A program made the position numbers and the translations under genes. A DNA stretch of 53,651 nt, from contig JBGVGI010000078.1 in NCBI GenBank assembly GCA_045121595.1, positions 1-53,651 on the forward strand. The letters are read 5' to 3'. The notes under the pieces were generated by a model, which worked only from the letters and a program-made list of their open reading frames with translations, was not told the origin of the DNA and did not search any database. The DNA comes from Fumia sp045121595. Lineage in GTDB: Bacteria > Bacillota > Clostridia > Oscillospirales > Ruminococcaceae. Positions 17,157 through 24,808 of the stretch are shown here, piece after piece; within the stretch, counting starts at the first letter, position 1; each line of letters begins with the position of its first letter.

Positions 17157-19067
17157 ATGAATTTGAAAGAAAAAATTAAAAATAGAGAGAAAATTATCGG
17201 TATGCACGTAAGTCTTACCGATATTACTTCTGCAAGAATTGCAGGACTTTGCGGATTTGATTATATCTGGGTGGATCTGGAACACAGCTTCCTTCCCATT
17301 GATAAGGTGTTGGGTCATCTTATTGCAATTCAGGCAGGTGGTACACCTGTTATTGTCCGTGTGCCCGTAAACGACCTTACATATCTTAAGAAGGTACTCG
17401 AAATGGGTCCTGACGGTATCGTTTTCCCGATGGTGAGAACTCCCGAGCAGGCAAAAGACCTTCTTGATTCCACGTTGTATCCTCCTTATGGAACAAGAGG
17501 ATACGGACCTCAGCACGCAGTTAAATATGGTATGGAAAGTGTTAAGGATTATATCGATAACACCTGCGATAACCTTTGCCGTTTTATTCAGATTGAGCAT
17601 AAGGATGCAGTTGACTGCGTAGACGAGCTTATCAAAAACGAATACATCGATGGTTTTATTTACGGCGCTATGGACTTGTCAGGCTCAATCGGTGAACTTA
17701 CAAACGTTTTCGGTGAGAATACTCAGGCACTTATGAAGAAAAGCTATAACGCATTGAAGGCAAACGGAAAATACGTTGGTATTTCAATCGGTGAAACAAC
17801 TGAAGAAAGCATTGGTTTCTGGCACGATTTCGGAATTGATATGATTTCTGCAGGTGCTGATTATGCATTTATCTGTGACAGAGCTATTGAGACGAGGAAT
17901 ACTCTTAATAAAATTCATAAACACACACACGTAAAACCCCAAAAGGTTTACTATAACCCTGATAATCTTACGAAGGATATCCATTGTTCACTTAATGCTC
18001 CCGATATCTACAGTAAGGAAAGTACTGAATGGGATTATTTCTCTGCAAAAATGAGAAAGTGGCAGTCTGCTCCCTGTATCACAAAAGCGTATGGTGAGCT
18101 TTATATGACGTTCACCGGGGATAACTTCGGCGGTGACGAACAACCTAACAACTATAACGTAATTATAAAAAGTAAAGACGGCGAAAACTGGGAAACAGTT
18201 TGTGTTATCGACCACCCTGAGTCTGTAAGAATGCACGAGCCGATCCTCTGGACAGATACTGACGGCACACTCTGGCACTTCTGGGCACAGTCTTACAACT
18301 GGTGGGACGGCAGAGGTGGCGTCTGGGCAATCAAAATTGATGAAAAAGGCGAATGGTCTATGCCAAAACGTCTTTGCGACGGAGTTATGGCAACTCCTCC
18401 CATCAGAACTGAAAAAGGAGAAATCCTTCTCCCTGTAAGCATCTGGAAGCCCTGGAGAGATTTATGGCATCCTTATCCTTATTTTGGTAATTCAGGTCTT
18501 TACGTTTCCAAAGATAATGGTGAAAGCTTCCGATATGTCGGTGGTGCTGATGCACCTGACTCCACCTTTGACGAAAATACCATCGTCGAAGCAAATGGAA
18601 AGCTTTATATGACTATCCGTTGTGAAAACAGTATCAAATATTCGGTATCCGAAGACGGTGGTGTGAGCTGGAGTGAACCTGTAAAACTTATGGACCACTG
18701 CAGTTCCAGAAGTTATCTTGCGAAAATGCCTTCAGGTAACTTTATGCTCATTACAAACGATGATGCAAAAGACAGAAAAGATATGACGGCATTCCTTTAT
18801 AGCGAAGGCTTCAGAGAGTTGAAAGGTAAATTGCTTCTTGATAAAAAATGTGCTACCTCTTATCCTGCAGGACACGTTGACAAGGACGGAAGGGTTTATG
18901 TGGCTTACGATTTCAACCGCTACGTTGAAGAAGAAATTTACTATGCTACATTTACGGAAGAAGATATCATAAACGGCAAATTCGCTGAAAATTCATTTAC
19001 CGGTAAGCTTGTTATAAAGGGCGAAAACGGAAAATCTACCGACAAGGTTTTTGAAAGCGGTATTTAA
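17157..19067 (+). CDS. HpcH/HpaI aldolase fused to a sialidase-like propeller
   Basis: A 636-residue single reading frame made of two enzymes. Residues ~1-250 are an HpcH/HpaI class II aldolase: DLEHSF with His43, IVRVP, the metal-ligand Glu147 in IQIEH, Asp173 in AMDLSGSIG, and the LYPPYGTRGYG loop. Such enzymes cleave or form 2-keto-3-deoxy acids with release of pyruvate. Residues ~290-620 are a sialidase-superfamily propeller with Asp boxes (SKDGENW, SKDNGESF, SEDGGVSW). No signal peptide; AAGGAG precedes the ATG. The fusion suggests release of a keto-deoxy sugar acid followed by aldol cleavage in one polypeptide (inference). The M14 gene follows after 11 nt. Confidence 0.85.
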   Translation: MNLKEKIKNREKIIGMHVSLTDITSARIAGLCGFDYIWVDLEHSFLPIDKVLGHLIAIQAGGTPVIVRVPVNDLTYLKKVLEMGPDGIVFPMVRTPEQAKDLLDSTLYPPYGTRGYGPQHAVKYGMESVKDYIDNTCDNLCRFIQIEHKDAVDCVDELIKNEYIDGFIYGAMDLSGSIGELTNVFGENTQALMKKSYNALKANGKYVGISIGETTEESIGFWHDFGIDMISAGADYAFICDRAIETRNTLNKIHKHTHVKPQKVYYNPDNLTKDIHCSLNAPDIYSKESTEWDYFSAKMRKWQSAPCITKAYGELYMTFTGDNFGGDEQPNNYNVIIKSKDGENWETVCVIDHPESVRMHEPILWTDTDGTLWHFWAQSYNWWDGRGGVWAIKIDEKGEWSMPKRLCDGVMATPPIRTEKGEILLPVSIWKPWRDLWHPYPYFGNSGLYVSKDNGESFRYVGGADAPDSTFDENTIVEANGKLYMTIRCENSIKYSVSEDGGVSWSEPVKLMDHCSSRSYLAKMPSGNFMLITNDDAKDRKDMTAFLYSEGFRELKGKLLLDKKCATSYPAGHVDKDGRVYVAYDFNRYVEEEIYYATFTEEDIINGKFAENSFTGKLVIKGENGKSTDKVFESGI

Positions 19068-19078
19068 AGGAGAAGAAT

Positions 19079-20296
19079 ATGGCTTATATTACAGGACAGA
19101 CAGAGCAGGGTTGTTGCCTGCCTGTAAAATATTCAGGGAATAATACCTATGAATGTGAACCCGACGTAGGTGAGCTTCATAAAAAACATAAGATTTATAA
19201 CGATTATCATATGTTTTATGCTAAGATCGTCGGTCAAAAAGGAGAAAGAGTTAATATAAATATCAAATGGCCTCAGTATGACCCTGCTCTTGTTTCGGAA
19301 GAATATCAGAAATGGGCATCATACTCTGCTGACTGGCCATCATTTTTCCCAACGGTAAAAGAAGTTTTGTATTTAAGTGAAGACGAAATCAACTGGGGAA
19401 ATATCGTAAATGCCGAGCAGGAAGGGGATACCATTAAGGTAAGCTTCGTGATGACTTCCAACGTTATGTACATATCTTCAACTTTGCATTATACCCCTGC
19501 AAATTATCGTAATCTTATTGATACGGTTGAAACTACGGATAAAATTCAGGTATTATCTTTGGGGAAAGCATACGATGGCTCTGAGTTTTTAACCTTTGTG
19601 GCAACGGATTTTTCTGTTCCTGCAACTGACAAAAAGACTGTTTATATCCAGGCTGCACAGCATTGTCATGAGCATACAGGTTGTCATATATGTGATTATA
19701 TGCTCAGATACCTTGCAAGTGGCAAAACTGATGATATCCTCAAAAAATATATTTTCCGTATAACTCCCGTTGTGGACGTTTTCGGATGGAAACTCGGCAA
19801 ACAGACAAATCCTAACAGATGCGACAGCTTAGGCTTTAACTACAACCGTGACTGGAAAGATTTCACTTTGCCTGAAGTTAAGGCAATAGATGAGTATATT
19901 AAAAAATGCATGGCTGACGGAGAAAAGTTCTGCTTTGTTGCGGATATGCACGGCGGTACGGGTAATGAGGATGATTACAAGTCAGGCGCGTTTATTTCAG
20001 TTGACAAAAACACTTCCGATGAAGTTATCGAAAGCCAGAAAATCTTTATTGATATGGTAAAAAAGAATTGCGATTATGTAAATCCGGAGGATGAAGGATA
20101 TATCATTTGCGACGACGGAGATAATCTCTTTGAACATTATGCTCAGGTAAATTATGGTCCCACCTTTACTTTTGAAATCAGTATGAGTAAAATTTGGGAC
20201 AGAGCAGCTAAAAGAAGATTTCCGAATTCTCAGGCTTCGTACAAGAGATTTGCGGAACAGTTAACGGAAGTAATTGCAGAATATCTGGAAAAATAA
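19079..20296 (+). CDS. M14 family zinc carboxypeptidase-like protein
   Basis: A 405-residue protein with an N-terminal beta-rich domain (~1-150) and a C-terminal carboxypeptidase domain. Zinc ligands are His195 and Glu198 in QHCHEH and His291 in DMHGG. Asn256-Arg257 in NYNRDW fits the substrate carboxylate site, and Glu366 in FTFEIS fits the catalytic Glu. The layout is like the cytosolic carboxypeptidase clade, but no substrate can be assigned. No signal peptide. GGAG precedes the ATG, and it shares an operon with the aldolase-sialidase fusion. Confidence 0.82.
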   Translation: MAYITGQTEQGCCLPVKYSGNNTYECEPDVGELHKKHKIYNDYHMFYAKIVGQKGERVNINIKWPQYDPALVSEEYQKWASYSADWPSFFPTVKEVLYLSEDEINWGNIVNAEQEGDTIKVSFVMTSNVMYISSTLHYTPANYRNLIDTVETTDKIQVLSLGKAYDGSEFLTFVATDFSVPATDKKTVYIQAAQHCHEHTGCHICDYMLRYLASGKTDDILKKYIFRITPVVDVFGWKLGKQTNPNRCDSLGFNYNRDWKDFTLPEVKAIDEYIKKCMADGEKFCFVADMHGGTGNEDDYKSGAFISVDKNTSDEVIESQKIFIDMVKKNCDYVNPEDEGYIICDDGDNLFEHYAQVNYGPTFTFEISMSKIWDRAAKRRFPNSQASYKRFAEQLTEVIAEYLEK

Positions 20297-20324
20297 AAGT
20301 CGGTTAAACCGACTTTTATTTTTT
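20295..20324 (+). terminator. Terminator after the M14 gene
   Basis: A 9-bp stem (20295-20303 with 20309-20317) and a 5-nt loop followed by a T-rich tail. Confidence 0.85.
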
Positions 20325-20326
20325 TA

Positions 20327-20355
20327 TTGCCAAACTTTGTCGAAAGTGTTAAAAT
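20327..20355 (+). promoter_or_regulatory. Promoter for plsC-like and gltS-like genes
   Basis: TTGCCA (20327-20332), 17 bp, TAAAAT (20350-20355). The spacer contains TGTCGAA (20338-20344), identical to a Spo0A box core, though one 7-mer may occur by chance. Confidence 0.55.
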
Positions 20356-20386
20356 ATAACTATATTATTCTTTAAGGAGAATATTT

Positions 20387-21586
20387 ATGGCAAAGAAGAA
20401 ACAAAAATGGTTGAAACCAAGGCATAAGTTTATAAGAATTATCGCCTTGCCTTTTCTTCATATTTATATGAAGATGAAATACCGTGTTAAAATAGAAAAA
20501 TTCAAAGGAAAAGGTCAGTATCTTATTATCTCAAACCACCAGACTGCGTTTGACCAGTTTTTTGTGGACGTGGCTTTTCCGGGTGCAGTTTACTATATAG
20601 CAAGTGAGGACCTTTTTTCGATAGGTTTTGTTTCGAAGATAATAAAATATCTTGTAGCACCTATTCCTATTAAGAAGTCAATGACCGATTTAAGGGCTGT
20701 TTTAAACTGTGTAAAGGTTGCAAAAGAGGGCGGCACTATCGCTCTTTTCCCTGAAGGCAACCGTACCTTTGACGGCAAAACGGTTTATATGAAAGAGGCT
20801 ATAGCGGCACTTGTAAAAAAACTTGCTCTTCCCATTGCGATTTTCAGAATTGAGGGTGGCTTTGGCGTTCATCCCAGATGGAGTGACGTTGTACGAAAAG
20901 GCAAGATGCGTGCATACGTTAAAGAAGTTATTACTTATGACGATTATAAAGATTATTCCGACGAAGAACTTTATAATATCATCTGTGAAAAGCTTTACGT
21001 GGATGAGGGTAAAGCTGATGGTAGTTTTTACCATAAAAAGAGTGCAGAGTATCTTGAAAGGGCTATGTATTATTGCCCACACTGCGGATTTTCCGAATGG
21101 TATAGTGAAGGCGATATCGTAAGCTGTAAAAAGTGCGGTATCAAGGTAAGATATCTTCCTACAAAAGAACTTGACTGTGTAAATGGAGAATTCCCATACC
21201 GTTTTCTAACCGAATGGTATGATGCGCAGTGTAAGTTTATGAATGGTGCAGACCTTTCATTATATAAGGAAGAAGCTTTTGCATCAGACGTGGCAAGATT
21301 CAGTGAAGTTATACCTTATAATAATAAGCAGTTAATTGCAGAAGATGCAAAATTATCTGTTTTTGCAGACAGATATGAGATTGAATATAATAATGAAAAG
21401 ACGATTTTAACTTTTGATGAGATTGTTGCTGTCAGCGTTCTCGGAAAAAACAAACTTAATATTTACGCTGGTTCAAGAATTTTTCAGATTAAGAGTCATA
21501 AACGCTTCTGTGCGGTTAAATATATGAATATGTATTACCGCATGGTAAGAAAGGAAGATGAAAATGACGAATTTTTGGGATTATAG
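20387..21586 (+). CDS. PlsC-type acyltransferase with C-terminal zinc ribbon
   Basis: A 399-residue protein. Residues ~1-190 are a 1-acyl-glycerol-3-phosphate acyltransferase domain with the HX4D motif (His51, Asp56 in NHQTAFD) and FPEGNRT (121-127). It is followed by a zinc ribbon (Cys230, Cys233, Cys247, Cys250) and a C-terminal beta-rich domain (~300-390) that resembles a PH/GRAM-like fold. It would acylate lysophosphatidic acid or a related lipid at the membrane surface. Simple PlsC proteins are ~200-250 residues, so the tail is extra. AAGGAG precedes the ATG. Confidence 0.87.
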   Translation: MAKKKQKWLKPRHKFIRIIALPFLHIYMKMKYRVKIEKFKGKGQYLIISNHQTAFDQFFVDVAFPGAVYYIASEDLFSIGFVSKIIKYLVAPIPIKKSMTDLRAVLNCVKVAKEGGTIALFPEGNRTFDGKTVYMKEAIAALVKKLALPIAIFRIEGGFGVHPRWSDVVRKGKMRAYVKEVITYDDYKDYSDEELYNIICEKLYVDEGKADGSFYHKKSAEYLERAMYYCPHCGFSEWYSEGDIVSCKKCGIKVRYLPTKELDCVNGEFPYRFLTEWYDAQCKFMNGADLSLYKEEAFASDVARFSEVIPYNNKQLIAEDAKLSVFADRYEIEYNNEKTILTFDEIVAVSVLGKNKLNIYAGSRIFQIKSHKRFCAVKYMNMYYRMVRKEDENDEFLGL

Positions 21587-22943
21587 TTCCTGGGGCGTTA
21601 TAAACCTTATTGCGATTTTGCTTTTAAGTTTGCTTGTGGCAAATATGATTAAGAGAAGCGTTCCGTTTTTAAAAAATTCTCTCGTTCCCACTTCGGTGCT
21701 TGGCGGAGGACTTCTTCTGGTGGTTTCTCTTATTTATACTGCGATAACCGACAAGTCTATTTTTGATACTGCTTTCTTTGGAGGAAACGGTTTCGCGGCT
21801 CTGGAAGTTATCACTTATCATATGTTGGCGCTCGGATTTATCGCAACAAGCTTTAAACCTAAAAAAGAAAAGTTTTCTAAAAAACGCAACGTTGAAATTT
21901 TCAATTCGGGCGTTACTACCGTTTCAACCTACCTTTTGCAGGGTATACTCGGTATGGGAATAACGATTGTGGCATATCTTGTTTTTGCAAACGTTCCCGA
22001 TTACGCAGGTGTACTTTTGCCGTTTGGTTACGGTCAGGGTACGGGTCAGGCACTTAACTACGGTGGAATTTACGAGGTAACCTATGGCTTTGTCGGAGGA
22101 AAGAGTTTTGGACTTTCGGTTGCGGCTCTTGGATTTTTAAGTGCGAGTATCGGTGGCGTTATTCATCTTAACGTGGTAAGAAAAAGAAAGGTAAGCTCCG
22201 AAGGACATAAAGCAGAACAGCTTTCGACCGCTGACGTTCAGGGTGCCGATGAAATCCCGATGAACGGAAGTATGGATAAACTTTCCATTCAACTTTCTTT
22301 CGTGTTTGTAACCTATCTGCTTTCTTATCTTGTTATGTTGCTTCTTGGCAAACTTCTTCCCGGTATGGTATCGGTAATTTACGGCTTTAACTTCCTTTTC
22401 GGCGTGATTATCGCAACCCTTTTCTGTGCAGTGGTAGGCAAACTTCGTGAAAAGAAGCTTATTAACCGTCAGTATATCAATACCTTCCTCATGAACAGAA
22501 TCGGCGGTTTCTGTTTTGACATTATGGTAATAGCGGGTATTGCGGCAATAAGACTTGATACTCTTAAAAATTACGGCATGGTACTTTTCACCCTTGGTAT
22601 TTTTGGTGCGGTTTCTACCTATTTCTACCTGAGATTTATAAGCCGTGTGCTTTTTAAGGAATACGAGGAAGAACAGTTCCTTGCAACTTACGGAATGCTC
22701 ACGGGTACTGCAAGTACGGGTATTATTCTTTTGAGAGAGGTTGACAATAATTTTGAATCTCCTGCTTCCGACAACCTTGTGTATCAGAATCTTCCTGCTA
22801 TCATTTTCGGCTTTCCGATGATGCTACTTGCAACACTTGCACCGAAACAACCTTATCTCACACTTATAATTTTAGTTGGCTTCTTTATTATAATGAACGT
22901 TATTCTTTTCAGAAGGTTTATTTTTAAAAGGAAGAAAAAATAA
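21564..22943 (+). CDS. GltS-like sodium/glutamate symporter family permease
   Basis: A 459-residue polytopic membrane protein. Features are LVPTSVLGGGLL in the first repeat, the pore-loop-like segment GYGQGTGQALNYGG, and a second half with TGTASTGIILLREVD. These fit the glutamate:sodium symporter (ESS) family, although the sequence is divergent. The ATG at 21564 is chosen because AAGGAAG lies 6 nt upstream; an ATG at 21558 abuts that site. It overlaps the acyltransferase gene by 23 nt. The substrate is not certain. Confidence 0.82.
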   Translation: MTNFWDYSSWGVINLIAILLLSLLVANMIKRSVPFLKNSLVPTSVLGGGLLLVVSLIYTAITDKSIFDTAFFGGNGFAALEVITYHMLALGFIATSFKPKKEKFSKKRNVEIFNSGVTTVSTYLLQGILGMGITIVAYLVFANVPDYAGVLLPFGYGQGTGQALNYGGIYEVTYGFVGGKSFGLSVAALGFLSASIGGVIHLNVVRKRKVSSEGHKAEQLSTADVQGADEIPMNGSMDKLSIQLSFVFVTYLLSYLVMLLLGKLLPGMVSVIYGFNFLFGVIIATLFCAVVGKLREKKLINRQYINTFLMNRIGGFCFDIMVIAGIAAIRLDTLKNYGMVLFTLGIFGAVSTYFYLRFISRVLFKEYEEEQFLATYGMLTGTASTGIILLREVDNNFESPASDNLVYQNLPAIIFGFPMMLLATLAPKQPYLTLIILVGFFIIMNVILFRRFIFKRKKK

Positions 22944-22951
22944 TTTTGACA

Positions 22952-22973
22952 GGCGCACGTTTTGTCGTGCGCC
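22952..22973 (+). terminator. Terminator after the GltS-like gene
   Basis: An 8-bp GC-rich stem (22952-22959 with 22966-22973) followed by a T-rich tail. Confidence 0.75.
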
Positions 22974-22990
22974 TTACTTGTTTTTTAGCT

Positions 22991-23030
22991 TTCGACATTA
23001 TTCGACAAAATCTGCTACGCAATATCGACA
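22991..23030 (+). promoter_or_regulatory. Tandem 0A-box-like sites upstream of spo0A
   Basis: Two exact TTCGACA sequences (22991-22997 and 23001-23007) lie one helical turn apart, with a near match ATCGACA at 23024-23030. TTCGACA is the reverse complement of the Spo0A box core TGTCGAA. They sit just upstream of two promoters for the spo0A homologue and suggest autoregulation. Confidence 0.6.
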
Positions 23031-23048
23031 AAACTTCAAAACAATATT

Positions 23049-23078
23049 TTGCTTTACTTACAAATTTTCTTTTACACT
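23049..23078 (+). promoter_or_regulatory. Upstream spo0A promoter candidate
   Basis: TTGCTT (23049-23054), 18 bp, TACACT (23073-23078). Confidence 0.4.
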
Positions 23079-23079
23079 A

Positions 23080-23108
23080 TTGAAAAATGGGACGAAAGAT
23101 GTTAGAAT
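23080..23108 (+). promoter_or_regulatory. Proximal spo0A promoter candidate
   Basis: TTGAAA (23080-23085), 17 bp, TAGAAT (23103-23108), close before the AGGAGG site at 23130. Confidence 0.5.
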
Positions 23109-23143
23109 TACTCACGTGATAAAATAGTCAGGAGGTTTTTGTT

Positions 23144-23935
23144 TTGAATGAAAGAAAAACGATTTTAATCGGCGATGAAACATCGGATTTTGGCATGATT
23201 TATCAGAACAGACTTGAAGAAAAGGGTTACAGAGTAATTCTTACGAAAAGAGACGGCGCTGAGCTTTTAAAAGCTATCGAGCACGAACAGCCTCATCTCG
23301 TTATAATGAATACCCTTTTGACAAGCATTGATGCATGTCATCTTCTTGATGCAGTGAAGGATAAGGAGTGTTATCCTCTGTTCATTGTGACTTCTGCATA
23401 TAACAACAGTATGATTGAAAAGAAGATAATGGAAAATGATCACTGTTACTATATGCTTGAACCCTTTGAAACTTCGGTGCTGCTTTCTCAGGTTGACAGT
23501 ATGTGTAATGATAACTCGACTGTAAAGAAACAGAAAATAGTGTATACCGAACAACAGCAAATTGCAATTATTACTGATATGCTTCTTCAGATAGGCGTAC
23601 CCGCACACATCAGGGGCTATCATTATTTAAGAGAAGCAATTTATCTTTCTGTCAACGATACGACGATGATGAGCTCGGTTACTAAACAACTTTATCCTTC
23701 GGTGGCAAAGGTATTTAAAACTACTGCTTCCAGGGTAGAAAGAGCAGTGAGACACGGAATTGAGGTTGCATGGGACAGAGGAGACGTCGACGTGCTTAAT
23801 TCTTATTTTGGTTACACCATCCAAAACAGCCGTGGTAAGCCGACCAATTCGGAGTTTATTGCAATGATATCGGATAAAATCAGAATGAAGATGAAACTTG
23901 GCGAAGATATATCGGCAGAGATATTAAAAAGATGA
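23144..23935 (+). CDS. spo0A: Spo0A homologue with degenerate receiver domain
   Basis: A 263-residue protein. The C-terminal ~110 residues are closely Spo0A-like: IGVPAHIRGYHYLREAI, TTASRVERAVRHGIEVAW and the very conserved KPTNSEFIAMISDK. The N-terminal receiver is altered. The acidic pair is Asp11-Glu12, but the phosphoacceptor position reads Asn56 (VIMNTLL instead of VLDIIMP). The conserved Lys is Glu105 (LEPF instead of LKPF), and the Thr is Ser84. Phosphorylation in the standard way is therefore unlikely. The start is TTG, 8 nt after AGGAGG; the nearby ATG at 23148 is out of frame. The usual neighbour spoIVB is absent: a GltS-like gene precedes and the ribosomal operon follows. Confidence 0.92.
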   Translation: MNERKTILIGDETSDFGMIYQNRLEEKGYRVILTKRDGAELLKAIEHEQPHLVIMNTLLTSIDACHLLDAVKDKECYPLFIVTSAYNNSMIEKKIMENDHCYYMLEPFETSVLLSQVDSMCNDNSTVKKQKIVYTEQQQIAIITDMLLQIGVPAHIRGYHYLREAIYLSVNDTTMMSSVTKQLYPSVAKVFKTTASRVERAVRHGIEVAWDRGDVDVLNSYFGYTIQNSRGKPTNSEFIAMISDKIRMKMKLGEDISAEILKR

Positions 23936-23941
23936 TTTTTG

Positions 23942-23973
23942 GCTCCGCAAAACAGATTTGCGGAGCTTTTTTT
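23942..23973 (+). terminator. Terminator after spo0A
   Basis: A 10-bp stem (23942-23951 with 23957-23966), a 5-nt loop and seven T residues. Confidence 0.9.
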
Positions 23974-24033
23974 ACGGAAAACACCTGATTTTTGGTTGTT
24001 CATAAAAAATTTACATTTTTTCTTCAAAACCTA

Positions 24034-24062
24034 TTGACAAGGGCGTTTTTATGCGTTATAAT
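24034..24062 (+). promoter_or_regulatory. Main promoter of the S10-spc-alpha cluster
   Basis: A perfect consensus promoter: TTGACA (24034-24039), 17 bp, TATAAT (24057-24062). Transcription should start near 24069. Confidence 0.9.
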
Positions 24063-24068
24063 AGTCTT

Positions 24069-24387
24069 CGCGTGACTGCGACAGATATGCGTTGAAGCGG
24101 AAGGTTGCTGCATTTAGCAGGTAATTTCCGCCGAGTATGTCCGATTTTAAACCGGGCGACAAAAGATTGAATACCGAATGAATCGACTGTTAAGGGGGAG
24201 TTTGCCCTCAAAACAGGGTTTCTGTGCAAACTGCGCCTTTTAAGGCTGCAAGTGCGAGGTGCTTTTGGACGACTACCCGGAAAAACCATGTGTTTTTTCG
24301 GTTTTTTTGATGCTCGTTCACGAAACACCCGGAAGCGTGTTTAACCTATTGTCTTGTCCCCGCAAAACTATAAGGAGGCGATGACAA
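24069..24387 (+). promoter_or_regulatory. Structured leader of the S10 operon
   Basis: About 320 nt of untranslated RNA before rpsJ, with no convincing gene inside. It contains a hairpin closed by GCGGAA/TTCCGC (24097-24131) with an inner stem, a small GCCTT/AAGGC hairpin near 24235-24246, and an intrinsic terminator at 24277-24308. Such an arrangement fits a ribosomal-protein leader that controls the operon by attenuation, probably through binding of an encoded r-protein. The ligand is not identified. Confidence 0.65.
24277..24308 (+). terminator. Attenuator-like terminator in the S10 leader
   Basis: A 10-bp stem (24277-24286 with 24292-24301, one G-T pair), a 5-nt loop and a run of seven T, located 80 nt before the rpsJ start. 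A complete terminator ahead of essential genes implies conditional read-through. Confidence 0.7.
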
Positions 24388-24699
24388 GTGGCAGTCAAAG
24401 AAAAACTTAGAATCAAACTGAAAAGTTATGATCACAACCTCGTGGATGCTTCCGCAGCTAAGATTGTGGAAACAGCAAAGAAAACAGGAGCTAGAGTTGC
24501 AGGTCCTATTCCGTTGCCCACACAGAAAGAAATCGTAACAATTCTCCGCGCTGTACACAAATACAAAGACAGCCGTGAGCAGTTTGAAATGAGGACTCAC
24601 AAAAGACTCATCGACGTTTTGAGACCGTCTGCTAAGACAGTTGAAGCGTTGCAGGGCCTTGAGCTCCCCGCAGGCGTAGAAATCGAAATCAACATGTAA
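24388..24699 (+). CDS. rpsJ: Ribosomal protein S10
   Basis: 103 residues, full length. RIKLKSYDHNLVDASAAKIV and the loop GPIPLPT with MRTHKRLIDVL are diagnostic. It starts with GTG after AAGGAGG. It is the first gene of the S10 operon and builds the 30S head; it is also the partner of NusB in antitermination. Confidence 0.98.
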   Translation: MAVKEKLRIKLKSYDHNLVDASAAKIVETAKKTGARVAGPIPLPTQKEIVTILRAVHKYKDSREQFEMRTHKRLIDVLRPSAKTVEALQGLELPAGVEIEINM

Positions 24700-24704
24700 T
24701 TCGA

Positions 24705-24783
24705 CATAAACCAATGTGTTTATGAAAACGCCTTGCTTTTCCGAAGCTTCTCGTTTCGGAAGGTCACGTTGGTGTATACCAAC
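24705..24783 (+). other. Hairpin-rich spacer between rpsJ and rplC
   Basis: The 109-nt gap is long for this operon. It holds three stem-loops: 24705-24711/24718-24724, 24739-24745/24755-24761 and 24768-24773/24778-24783. None has a T tract, so they are more likely processing or translation-control structures than terminators. Confidence 0.45.
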
Positions 24784-24808
24784 CAATAGCCTATAAGGAG
24801 GAAAAAAG

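Noticed and set aside
17900..18030. Possibility that the aldolase-sialidase fusion is two genes
   Set aside because: The frame is open throughout, with no stop and no internal start with a convincing ribosome site in the linker.
24056..24328. 90-codon minus-strand frame in the S10 leader
   Set aside because: It runs through the promoter and the terminator hairpin, has no ribosome site, and its Arg/Pro-rich composition looks like a non-coding shadow.
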